Part shown: piece after piece, positions 18,008-25,769 of the stretch
Layout: each line of letters opens with the position of its first letter
Numbering within the stretch: position 1 is the stretch's first letter
NCBI GenBank assembly: GCA_963839285.1
Contig: CAWIUN010000001.1
Location: 1 to 64,000, forward strand
Length of the DNA stretch: 64,000 nt
Source of the DNA: DASSSQ01 sp963839285
Lineage (GTDB): Bacteria > Actinomycetota > Thermoleophilia > Gaiellales > Gaiellaceae
Reading direction: 5' to 3'
Translations under genes and position numbers: made by a program
Notes under the pieces: generated by a model
Databases searched by the model: none
The model's input: the letters and a program-made list of their open reading frames with translations, nothing else
What the model was told of the DNA's origin: nothing

Positions 18008-19680
18008 TCCATCTGCCTCAGCGCGTCGGCGGGGCGGAGCCGGGCCGCGCGCAGCGCGCCCGCGGTGCCCGCGATCAGGCCGCCGAGCACTGCCAGGCCG
18101 AAGCCGAGCGCGAGCACGGCGACCCCGATCGGGGCGTCGAGCGAGACCGAGCTCGTCGCAGTGCGGGCGGTGCCGGCGAGGCCGAGCAGGTTGCCGCCGC
18201 CGGTCGTCGAGCTGGCCGTCAGGGTCGGGGCGAAGGCGGAGATCGCCAGTGCGACCGCGACGCCGAGCGCGATCCCGAAGACGCCGCCGAGGATCCCCTG
18301 CGCGAGCGACTCGCCTGCGACCTGGCGGACGACCAGCCGCTGCGTCCAGCCGAGCGCCTTCAGCGTCCCGAGCTCGCGGATGCGCTTGCCGACGGAGGAG
18401 AGCGCGAGCAGGGCTGCGAGCAGGAACGCCGCGGCGGCCGCGATCACCGAGAGGGCGAGCCCGAGGTCGTGCGAGAGGTTCGACGCGTCGACGAGCGAGC
18501 CGGTGATCGTGTCGGCGACGTCCTTCGAGCTCGCGACCTGCGCCTGCGGCAGCGCGGTCTCGATCGCCTGCTTGACGGCCGCGACGTCCTTGCCGCTCCT
18601 CGCCCGCACGAGGACGACGTTCGCGCGCCCCTTCTGGCTCGCGAGCGCCTGCAGCTGCGCGAGGGGCAGGTAGACGTCGGCGCTCTGGCCGCCGAGCGGT
18701 GGGCTGACGAGGCCGACGACCGCAAAGCGCGTCCCGTTCAGGTCGAGCGCGGAGCCGAGCTTCAGCGCGTGCTTGGCGGCGTAGGCGGCGGAGACGAGCG
18801 CCTCATGGCCGCCCTCGGCCGAGAGGAAGCGCCCCTTCGTCACCTGCGCGGTCGTGACCACGCCCATGGTCGGGTTCGTCTGGTCGACGCCGCCGATCGT
18901 GTACGCGGACGTCGTGATGTTCGTCTGCGGCGGGTCGAGCACCTGGCGGAGCGTCTGTTGCGGCGCCGTGAACTGCGTCCGCAGCTTGCGGAGCCGCTCC
19001 GGCAGGCACTGCGCGAACGCCGCCCGGTCGGGTCTGCCCGCCCCGCCGAAGCCGCCGCCGCGGCCGCCGAAGCCGCCGCCCTGGCCGCCTCCGTTTTGGC
19101 CGCTCGAACCCTGGGGGTTCAGCTTCTGGAGGCAGGCCTGCATCTTCTGGAACTCGGCCGCGGTCGGGCGCGGGATGTCGCGGGTCAGCGTGTAGGTCTG
19201 CGCCTGCGTCTTCAGGGTCGCGACGATCTTCGGGACGACGCCCTCCTGGTGCTGGGCGAGCAGCGTCAGGCCCTCGGTCACCTGTGCGACGCCGTCGATC
19301 GACCCGATCTGCGCCGCCGCGGTCTGCGCGAAGGTCAGCTGCGTGCCCGGCAGGAAGAAGTCGTGCACGAAGTGGTCGCCGGGCTTGCCCAGCTTCGACA
19401 GGTCGGTGACGACGGAGAGGTTCGACTGGATCAGGTCGCGGTTGCCGCCGCCGGGGCCGCCGAAGCCGCCGCCGTCCTGCTGCGGCTGGAGCGTCACCGT
19501 CAGGTCGGTGCCGATCCCGGCCAGCGGGTCGAGCGTCTTCGCCTGCGCGTCGTCGAGCCCGCTCGAGAGGCTCGAGATCACGATCACGAGCGCGACGCCG
19601 AGCCCGAGCCCGAGCAGCGTCACGATCGTGCGGGTGCGGCGGCGGACGAGCTCGTTTCGCAGGTAGCGGAGGTAGAACAC
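18004..19680 (-). CDS. FtsX/MacB-type ABC transporter permease
   Basis: 558 residues from GTG 19680 (MFYLRYLRNELVRRRTRTIV); the open frame continues upstream only through the frameshifted hydrolase. TM1 covers about 18-38. A large extracytoplasmic domain follows, with an unusual Gly/Gln-rich stretch near 205-228 (GGGQGGGFGGRGGGFGG) and YLPLAQLQALASQ. The C-terminal FtsX unit has three helices, with VGKRIRELGTLKALGWTQR between the first two and RAARLRPADALRQME at the end. A single FtsX unit implies a homodimer with the downstream ATPase. The long Gly-rich insert in the periplasmic domain is atypical. Substrate unknown. Confidence 0.88.
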   Translation of the reverse strand: MFYLRYLRNELVRRRTRTIVTLLGLGLGVALVIVISSLSSGLDDAQAKTLDPLAGIGTDLTVTLQPQQDGGGFGGPGGGNRDLIQSNLSVVTDLSKLGKPGDHFVHDFFLPGTQLTFAQTAAAQIGSIDGVAQVTEGLTLLAQHQEGVVPKIVATLKTQAQTYTLTRDIPRPTAAEFQKMQACLQKLNPQGSSGQNGGGQGGGFGGRGGGFGGAGRPDRAAFAQCLPERLRKLRTQFTAPQQTLRQVLDPPQTNITTSAYTIGGVDQTNPTMGVVTTAQVTKGRFLSAEGGHEALVSAAYAAKHALKLGSALDLNGTRFAVVGLVSPPLGGQSADVYLPLAQLQALASQKGRANVVLVRARSGKDVAAVKQAIETALPQAQVASSKDVADTITGSLVDASNLSHDLGLALSVIAAAAAFLLAALLALSSVGKRIRELGTLKALGWTQRLVVRQVAGESLAQGILGGVFGIALGVAVALAISAFAPTLTASSTTGGGNLLGLAGTARTATSSVSLDAPIGVAVLALGFGLAVLGGLIAGTAGALRAARLRPADALRQME

Positions 19681-19715
19681 CGCACCGAAGCAAACCACCC
19701 GCGCCTGAGAGGTTC

Positions 19716-20484
19716 CTAAGAACCGACGCGGCGACCGCTGTCTCCGCCGGGCAGCGCGGCAAGGATCTGCTCGAAGCAGGGGTGCCGCGGGTCGATCACG
19801 TCGAAGTGGTCGGCGTCCTCGAGCTCGAGCAGGCGGCAGTCGTCCCCCGCCGCCTGCGCGCGCGCGGCGTAGGCGCGGGCGTGCTCGACCGGCACGGTGT
19901 CGTCGAGCCGGCCGTGGACGAGCAGCTGCGGGACGCCGAGCGGCAGCATCCCGGCCGGGTCGGCGGCCGCGTAGGCGGCCGGGTCGTCGCCGAGCAGGTC
20001 CTGCACCGCGCCGCCGCCGAGCTTCGCGCGCGCGGCCGCCCGCGAGGTCGCAGACGCCCCCGAGCGCGACCGCGGCGGGAACGAGCCCGCGCGCGGCCAG
20101 CCAGAGCGCGAGGTGGCCGCCGGCGGAGTGGCCGATCGCGAGGGCGGGGCGGAGCTCGCGCGCGGCGGCCTCGACGTCGTCGAGCAGCTCGCGCCAGCGC
20201 CCGGGGCCGAGGCGGCGGTACTCGGCGTTCGCGGTCGTCCGGCCCCTCCGGGCGAGCGCGACCGAGAGCGCGTCGGTGCTGCTGCTCGTCCAGCGCGGCC
20301 GCCAGAAGCCGCCGTGGAGCACGAGCGTCACCGGCGCCGCGGGGCCGGCGTCCCGCACGTCGACGGCCTGGTCGGGGTGGGCGCCGTAGCGGACGCGCTC
20401 GACGGCGACGGCCGCCGCGTCCGCCCAGTCGGCGAGACCGGCCAGGAAGCCGGCCAGCTCCGTCTCCGTCCGGGTCGTCGCCAT
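19716..20484 (-). CDS. alpha/beta hydrolase (esterase/kynurenine formamidase-like), one +1 frameshift
   Basis: About 255 residues once one extra base near 20040 is removed. The N-terminal part has the oxyanion motif LVLHGGFWR and the nucleophile elbow GHSAGGH (catalytic Ser); the C-terminal part, in the next frame, supplies LLVHGRLDDTVPVEHARAYA (Asp) and LLELEDADHFDVIDP (His), so the full catalytic triad is present. HGG(F)W is typical of the kynurenine formamidase/BD-FAE-like group of the hormone-sensitive lipase family. Substrate unknown. It precedes the ABC permease on the same strand by 35 bases, possibly the same operon. Confidence 0.75.
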
Positions 20485-20648
20485 CGCGCGACCCTACGGC
20501 ACCTGACTGCCCAGGCGGGGCGGCTCGGGCGGGGCGCTGCCGACGAACACGGCAGACGGACGCGGCCCCCGCGTGCGGAAGAGATCCTGACGCGACCTAG
20601 GGAAAACCCCCGATGCCCGGGGTGCCGCCGCCGGGCGACGCTTGGTGC

Positions 20649-21392
20649 ATGGCGATCGCAGTTCGCACCGACCCGGTCGACGCCCAGGCGGATGCGGTGG
20701 AGCGCTCGCTCGACCCGCTGCAGCTCTACCTCGTCTCGGCCGGCCGCCGCCCGCTGCTGACCGCGCTCGAGGAGCGGGAGCTCGCCCGTCGCGCCGAGCG
20801 CGGCGACAAGGAGGCGCGGCAGATCCTGATCGAGTCGAACCTGCGGCTCGTCGTCGCGACCGCGCGCAAGTACCAGGGGCGCGGCGTGCCGCTGCTCGAC
20901 CTGATCCAGGAGGGGACGCTCGGCCTGATGCGCGCCGCCGAGAAGTTCGACTGGCGCCTGGGCTACAAGTTCTCGACCTACGCCGTCTGGTGGATCCGCC
21001 AGTCGATCCGCCGCGCGCTCGCCTACCAGGCTCCGGGCATGCGCGCGCCCGTGCGCACCGGGATCCCGCGGCCCGTCGTCTCGCTCGACCAGCCGCTCGC
21101 CGACGAGGAGGAGATCCTGCTCGGCGAGACGCTGCCCGATCCCGAGTCGATCGACCCGGAGGAGGCCGCCGACCGCGCCTTCGAGGAGCAGGCGCTCCGA
21201 GATGCGCTCGCGTCGCTGCCGCCGGTCGAGCGCCGCATCGTCGAGAGCCACTTCGGCATCGACACGCCGCCGCTGACGCTGCGCGAGATCGGCCGCGAGC
21301 TCGGGCTGACGGCGCCGCGGATCGGCCAGATCGAGTCGCGGGCGCTCGAGCGGCTCGGGCACGACCTGGCTCCGCTGCGCCGCGCGGTCTAG
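20649..21392 (+). CDS. sigma-70 family RNA polymerase sigma factor (group 2/3)
   Basis: 247 residues from ATG 20649; an upstream in-frame ATG at 20613 is possible. Region 1.2-like DPLQLYLVSAGRRPLLTALEERELARR is followed by region 2 (RLVVATARKYQGRGVPLLDLIQEGTLGLMRAAEKFDWRLGYKFSTYAVWWIRQSI), region 3 and region 4 with a helix-turn-helix LTLREIGRELGLTAPRIGQIESRALERL. Region 2 is near the housekeeping consensus, so it should recognise an RpoD-like -10 element. The length and lack of a long region 1.1 suggest an alternative factor. No anti-sigma gene is adjacent. GGGAAAACCC at about 20600-20609 is a small dyad upstream. Confidence 0.9.
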   Translation: MAIAVRTDPVDAQADAVERSLDPLQLYLVSAGRRPLLTALEERELARRAERGDKEARQILIESNLRLVVATARKYQGRGVPLLDLIQEGTLGLMRAAEKFDWRLGYKFSTYAVWWIRQSIRRALAYQAPGMRAPVRTGIPRPVVSLDQPLADEEEILLGETLPDPESIDPEEAADRAFEEQALRDALASLPPVERRIVESHFGIDTPPLTLREIGRELGLTAPRIGQIESRALERLGHDLAPLRRAV

Positions 21393-21401
21393 CCTCCGGA
21401 G

Positions 21402-22424
21402 CTACTCGACCGGCACCGACCGGCCGCGGAGCCCGATGCGGGGGTCGGCCCAGCAGTAGACGAGGTCGGCGAGCAGGTTGGTGACGATGATCGTGCTGGT
21501 GAGGACGACGACGATCCCGGCGGTCACCGGCAGGTCGACGGGCACGTAGGAGCCGGTGTCGACCGAGCGGATGAAGCCGAGGTGCTCGAAGGCGACGTGG
21601 CCGAGGCCCGGCAGCCCGAAGACGACCTCGACGAAGGCGGCGGCGCCGAGGGCGAGCCCGACGTCCATCCCGACCATCGAGACGAGCGGCAGCAGCGCGT
21701 TCCGGAGCACGTGCCGGACGACGACCCGCCGCTCGCTCGCGCCCTTGGCGCGGGCCGTGCGGACGTAGTCCTCGTCGAGCACGTCGAGGACGCTCGCCCG
21801 GATCATCCGCACGTACATCGCCGCGAAGAACACCGCCAGCGTCAGGCAGGGGAGCACCAGGTGCCACGCCCACTCGGCCGGGCCGCCGCAGCGGGCGTGC
21901 GCGTCCGGGTGGAAGAAGTCGCAGTAGCCGCCGACCGGGAAGACGTGCGCCTTGGCGCCGAGCAGCCAGGCGAGCAGGAAGCCGAGCCAGATCGGGTGCA
22001 CCGAGATGCCGATCAGCACCGCGACCATCGCCGCGCGGTCGAGCAGCGAACGGGGGCGGAGCGCCGAGAGGATCCCGACGGAGAGCCCGATCGCGAGCCA
22101 GATCACGACCCCGCCGACGATCACCGACGCGGTCACCGGCGCCGCGCGGAGGACGATCTCGTCGACGCTGCGGCGCTGCGTGTACGAGCGGCCGAGCGAG
22201 CCCTGCGCGAGCCGGCGCAGGAAGTCGGCGTACTGGACGACGAGCGGCCGGTCGAGGCCGAGGTCGCGGGCCGTCCGGGCGACGTCGCGCGTCCGCGTCT
22301 GCCTGCCCTGCACCGACTGGGGCCCGCTCGACGGGATCACGTAGAAGATCACGAAGGTGACGAGCGTGACCGCGACGAAGACGACGCCCGCCCAGGCCAA
22401 CCGTCGCAGCAGGTACGTCCACAT
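21402..22424 (-). CDS. DppB/OppB-type ABC transporter permease
   Basis: 340 residues with six predicted membrane helices, N-terminus MWTYLLRRLAWAGVVFVAVTLVTF and the binding-protein-dependent transport motif EDYVRTARAKGASERRVVVRHVLRNALLPLV (EAA loop). It matches the first permease of peptide/nickel importers. Ordinarily such permeases come with DppC, two ATPases and a solute-binding protein; none is nearby, so this is an orphan or relies on components elsewhere. A cysteine-bearing insertion in the extracytoplasmic loop (GGYCDFFHPDAHARCGG) is noticeable. Confidence 0.88.
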   Translation of the reverse strand: MWTYLLRRLAWAGVVFVAVTLVTFVIFYVIPSSGPQSVQGRQTRTRDVARTARDLGLDRPLVVQYADFLRRLAQGSLGRSYTQRRSVDEIVLRAAPVTASVIVGGVVIWLAIGLSVGILSALRPRSLLDRAAMVAVLIGISVHPIWLGFLLAWLLGAKAHVFPVGGYCDFFHPDAHARCGGPAEWAWHLVLPCLTLAVFFAAMYVRMIRASVLDVLDEDYVRTARAKGASERRVVVRHVLRNALLPLVSMVGMDVGLALGAAAFVEVVFGLPGLGHVAFEHLGFIRSVDTGSYVPVDLPVTAGIVVVLTSTIIVTNLLADLVYCWADPRIGLRGRSVPVE

Positions 22425-22469
22425 GCAGCGATTGTTACGCGCGCGGGGCCGCGGGTGGATCTTCCGGCC

Positions 22470-22853
22470 TCAGAGCTGGGCGGCGAGCGCGTCCTCGACG
22501 GTGTCGAAGACGGGCAGGTGCCGGTCGAGCCCGGCGACCTGGAGCGTGCGGCGGGTCTCGAGCCCGGCGGCCGCGATCAGGAGCGGCCGCCCGTCCGGCA
22601 GGGCCGCCCGCGCGGCGAGCAGGGCGCCGAGCGCCGTCGAGTCGATGAACTCGACCTCCGCGAAGTCGAGCACGAGCCGCTCGGGCCCGCGGGCGCAGAG
22701 CTCGAGCAGGGCCTCCCTGACGGCCGGCGCGTTGTAGAGGTCGAGCTCGCCGCCGAGGCGGACGACGACCGCGTCGCCGCGCGGCTCGATCGCGGCGACG
22801 GGCTGCTCCCGCAGCCGCCGCCGGCGTTCCTCGTCGTCGTTGCCCTCCGTCAT
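22470..22853 (-). CDS. STAS-domain anti-sigma factor antagonist
   Basis: 127 residues with a single STAS domain: strands VVVRLGGELDLYNAPAVREALL and RLVLDFAEVEFIDSTALGALLAA, where Ser72 in the DSTALG motif is the expected phosphorylation site. The N-terminus adds a charged tail (MTEGNDDEERRRRLREQ). Such proteins bind and are phosphorylated by RsbW/SpoIIAB-type kinases in partner-switching control of stress sigma factors. No cognate kinase or phosphatase is adjacent; the sigma-70 gene 1.1 kb away is a possible partner only by proximity. Confidence 0.85.
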   Translation of the reverse strand: MTEGNDDEERRRRLREQPVAAIEPRGDAVVVRLGGELDLYNAPAVREALLELCARGPERLVLDFAEVEFIDSTALGALLAARAALPDGRPLLIAAAGLETRRTLQVAGLDRHLPVFDTVEDALAAQL

Positions 22854-22931
22854 ACGACCTGGCCCGATTAGACACCCGGGCGGGGCGCCGGGTCAAACGA
22901 GGACCGCGTGTGCGGCGACTATGATCGCCCG

Positions 22932-23385
22932 GTGACCGCGGACGACCGCCTCGCCGAGCTCGGGATCGAGCTGCCGGAGCCGCCGCAGCTGCCGTTCGCG
23001 CCCCGGCTCGTGCCGCTGCTCGTGCACGACGGCATCGGCCACCTCTCGGGCGGCGGCGTTCTCGACGTCGTCGGCCGCGTCGGCGACGACGTCACGGTCG
23101 AGCAGGCCCGCGAGGCCGCGCGGCGGACGGCCCTCTACCTGCTGCGCGTGATCCGGGACGAGCTCGGCTCGCTCGAGGCCGTCGCCCGCTGGGTGAAGGT
23201 GCTCGGCTTCGTCCGCTCCGCGCCCGGCTTCGGCGAGCAGCCGCAGGTGATCAACGGCTTCACCGAGCTCGTCGTCGCGGTCTACGGCGAGCAGCGCGGG
23301 CTCTGCGCCCGCAGCGCGATCGGCGTCGCCGAGCTCCCCGCCGGGACTCGCGGTCGAGGTCGAGGCGACGGTCGCGCTGCGCTAG
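22932..23385 (+). CDS. RidA/YjgF-family protein, one +1 frameshift near the end
   Basis: GTG start at 22932. About 150 residues with the YjgF pattern (LPEPPQLPFAPRLVPLLVHDGIGHLSG, EARRTALYLLRVIRDELGSLEAVARWVKVLGFVRS, INGFTELVVAVYGEQRGLCARSAIGVAELPAG). One extra base at about 23346 separates LPAG from LAVEVEATVALR and the TAG at 23383-23385; without correction the frame fuses with the next gene. RidA proteins deaminate reactive enamine/imine intermediates from PLP enzymes. This is the longer YjgF subgroup, so the exact substrate is uncertain. Confidence 0.75.
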
Positions 23386-23927
23386 TGGCCCGCGCGGCCG
23401 GCATCGCGGTCGCGGCGCTCGTCGCGCTCGTCGCCGCCGGCTGCGGCGCCCGGCCCCAGGAGGGCGTCGGCGTCTCGCGCGGGCCGGTCGTCCACTACCT
23501 CCTCTGCAGCGGCGACCGCGTCCACGAGGTCCGGCTCTCGACCCCGCAGGGGCGGACGCTCTGGGAGATCCACTCGCAGCAGGGGTCGACGCGGACGGCC
23601 TACCGCGTGGGCGAGACGCCGCCGGGATTCCGGCAGCGCGTCGCCTTCGGCGGGCTCGCCCGGACGACGCGCGTCAGCGGCCCGGACGGCAAGGCGGCGA
23701 TGCAGTTCTCGGCCGTGCCGCGCGAGGGGATCGCGCGCGGCGACGGCGAGATCGTCACCGCGGCGCAGTTCGCCGCGCGCCGTTCGAGCTACTGCGGCGC
23801 GACCCGCCAGGGCCGCGCCGCAGCGCTTGCGATCGGGTTCGTCTTCCTGGGCCTCGCGGCCCTGTTCGCGATCCGCTGGGTGCGCGCCAAGCAGGCGCGC
23901 GATCCCTACCGCCGTCCCTGGCGGTAG
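23385..23927 (+). CDS. putative lipoprotein with C-terminal membrane helix
   Basis: 180 residues from a GTG overlapping the RidA stop (TAGTG). A lipobox-containing signal is visible, ALVALVAAGC, with Cys20 as the lipidation site. The body is beta-rich (VHYLLCSGDRVHEVRLS, GRTLWEIHSQ, YRVGETPPGFRQRVAF), followed by a C-terminal hydrophobic helix AALAIGFVFLGLAALFAIRW and a basic tail. I do not recognise a family. It could be tethered at both ends of the extracytoplasmic domain. Likely co-transcribed with ridA. Confidence 0.65.
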   Translation: MARAAGIAVAALVALVAAGCGARPQEGVGVSRGPVVHYLLCSGDRVHEVRLSTPQGRTLWEIHSQQGSTRTAYRVGETPPGFRQRVAFGGLARTTRVSGPDGKAAMQFSAVPREGIARGDGEIVTAAQFAARRSSYCGATRQGRAAALAIGFVFLGLAALFAIRWVRAKQARDPYRRPWR

Positions 23928-23928
23928 C

Positions 23929-24150
23929 TCAGCGGTAGCGGTAGACGATCCGTCCGCGGGTCAGGTCGTAGGGGGAGAGCTCGACCTTGATCCGGTCGCC
24001 CGGCAGGATCCGGATGCGGAAGCGCCGCATCTTCCCCGCCGTGTAGCCCAGGGTCTCGTGGCCGTTGTCGAGCTGGATCCTGAACTGCCCGTTCCGGAGG
24101 GCCTCGACGACCTCTCCGTCCATCTCGACCTTCTCCTCCTTGTCGGCCAC
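23929..24150 (-). CDS. infA: translation initiation factor IF-1
   Basis: 73 residues: VEMDGEVVEALRNGQFRIQLDNGHETLGYTAGKMRRFRIRILPGDRIKVELSPYDLTRGRIVYRYR, a full-length OB-fold IF-1 that binds the ribosomal A site with IF-2 and IF-3. It starts at a GTG overlapping the stop of the cold-shock gene by one base, so it is translationally coupled to it. In most bacteria infA lies in the ribosomal protein region; here it stands with a cold-shock gene, so it may be a second or relocated copy. Confidence 0.93.
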   Translation of the reverse strand: MADKEEKVEMDGEVVEALRNGQFRIQLDNGHETLGYTAGKMRRFRIRILPGDRIKVELSPYDLTRGRIVYRYR

Positions 24151-24353
24151 TAGGCGGGCTGGACCTCGATCGCCTCGGGGCCCTTCTGGCCTTCACGGGT
24201 CTCGAACTGGACCTTGGCGCCCTCGCTGAGCGACTTGAAGCCGGTGCCCGCGATGTTCGAGTGATGGACGAAGACGTCCTTGCCGCCGTCGTCGGGTGCG
24301 ATGAAGCCGTAGCCCTTCGCGTCGTTGAACCACTTGACGGTTCCGGTTGCCAT
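24150..24353 (-). CDS. cold-shock protein (CspA family)
   Basis: 67 residues starting MATGTVKWFNDAKGYGFIAPDDGGKDVFVHHS, with RNP1 (KGYGFI) and RNP2 (VFVHH) nucleic-acid-binding motifs. The start at 24353 is preceded by a purine-rich AGGAAAGGAAG site; an upstream extension of the frame is not family-like. It is an RNA chaperone. The 215-base gap to the divergent DEAD-box helicase gene should hold both promoters and a leader. Cold-shock protein, IF-1 and DEAD-box helicase clustered together form a translation/cold-adaptation locus. Confidence 0.93.
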   Translation of the reverse strand: MATGTVKWFNDAKGYGFIAPDDGGKDVFVHHSNIAGTGFKSLSEGAKVQFETREGQKGPEAIEVQPA

Positions 24354-24568
24354 GCTGTTTTTCTTCCTTTCCTGCAAAGACGAACGGGTCGGAAAGGCGC
24401 AACGCGCGAACCGCACTCGTTCCTAACGCGGCAAACGGTAGCACTCTCCTGCTACCGTGGTTGCACGGCCGGGACTGGCTCGGCCCGTGAGACTGCGCTT
24501 CTTCGTTCCTCCTTCGGAGTTTCGAGGTCGTCCGTCTCGAACTCGAACTCAAGGAGTCGAACGTTCAC

Positions 24569-25762
24569 ATGCAGGAAACCATCACCGCTACCGGTGCGCG
24601 GACCTTCGCCGAACTCGGCGTCGGCGCCGCCGTCGTCGAGGCGCTCGCCGCCCACGGCATCGACGCACCCTTCAACATCCAGACGCTGGCGCTGCCCGAC
24701 GCGCTCGCCGGCCTCGACATCCTCGGCAAGGCGCCGACGGGCTCGGGCAAGACGCTCGCGTTCGCGATCCCGATCGTCGAGCGCACCGACCCGACCGACC
24801 GGCGGCCCGCCGCGCTCGTGCTCGTGCCGACGCGCGAGCTGGCGCTCCAGGTCGCCGACGCGTTCCAGACGATCGCCGGCACGCGCGGCCTCTCGGTCGC
24901 CACCGTCTACGGCGGCGCGCCGCTGCCCGCGCAGGCGAAGCGGGCCAAGGACGCGCACGTGATCGTCGCGACGCCGGGACGGCTGCAGGACCTCGTCCAG
25001 CGCCGGCTCGTCTCGCTCGACGCCGTCCGCATCCTCGTGCTCGACGAGGCAGACCGCATGCTCGACATGGGCTTCAAGCCGCAGGTCGAGAAGCTGATGC
25101 GGCTGCTGCCCCGTCGGCGCCAGACGATGCTCTTCTCCGCGACGCTCGACGGCGAGGTCGACGAGCTCGCGCGCTCCTACACCGACAGCCCCTCGCGCAT
25201 CGAGGCGAGCCTGCCGATCGAGCAGGCGGACGGCCCGGTCGACCACGCCTTCGTCGCCGTCACGGCGGAGAACAAGCTCGAGAAGCTGATCGAGGAGCTG
25301 AACCGGGAGCGCGGGCTCGCGCTCGTCTTCGTCCGCACCAAGCGCGGCGCCGACCGGCTCGCCTCGAAGCTCCTCCGCAACGACGTCAACGCGGTCGCCC
25401 TCCACGGCGACATGACGCAGTCGGCCCGCGAGCGGGCGCTGAAGCGCTTCCGCGACGGCCGCGCCACGACGCTCGTCGCCACCGACGTCGCCGCGCGCGG
25501 GCTCGACCTCGACGACATCACGCACGTGATCAACTTCGACCCGCCCGAGGACGACAAGGGCTACGTCCACCGCGTCGGCCGCACCGGCCGCGCCGGCCGG
25601 AGCGGCTCGGGCATCACGCTCGTGCTGCCCGACCAGCAGGCGGACGTCAGCCGCGTCGCGGCCCGGCTCGGCCACGCCGAGAAGTTCGCGGCCGAGGGCA
25701 TGACCGTCGCGAAGCCGCGCAAGGTCTACACCTCGCGCCGCGGCCGCGGCTCCCGCTGGTAG
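24569..25762 (+). CDS. DEAD-box ATP-dependent RNA helicase
   Basis: 397 residues: Q motif FNIQTLALP, Walker A APTGSGKT (55-62), PTRELALQ, VATPGR, DEAD box VLDEADRMLDMGF, SAT motif, then LVFVRTKRGADRL, TDVAARGLD and HRVGRTGRAGR. It matches the RhlE/DeaD core, with almost no C-terminal extension, so substrate specificity is not evident. It is divergent from the cold-shock/infA operon and probably unwinds structured mRNA or rRNA at low temperature. The leader upstream contains several CTTCGGAG/CGAACTCGAACTC repeats without a clear terminator. Confidence 0.93.
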   Translation: MQETITATGARTFAELGVGAAVVEALAAHGIDAPFNIQTLALPDALAGLDILGKAPTGSGKTLAFAIPIVERTDPTDRRPAALVLVPTRELALQVADAFQTIAGTRGLSVATVYGGAPLPAQAKRAKDAHVIVATPGRLQDLVQRRLVSLDAVRILVLDEADRMLDMGFKPQVEKLMRLLPRRRQTMLFSATLDGEVDELARSYTDSPSRIEASLPIEQADGPVDHAFVAVTAENKLEKLIEELNRERGLALVFVRTKRGADRLASKLLRNDVNAVALHGDMTQSARERALKRFRDGRATTLVATDVAARGLDLDDITHVINFDPPEDDKGYVHRVGRTGRAGRSGSGITLVLPDQQADVSRVAARLGHAEKFAAEGMTVAKPRKVYTSRRGRGSRW

Positions 25763-25769
25763 CGGTGTT

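Noticed and set aside
22908..23927. A single fused RidA-lipoprotein gene
   Set aside because: The apparent fusion results from one extra base near 23346; restoring the frame gives a proper RidA end at TAG 23383-23385 and a new GTG start with a lipobox.
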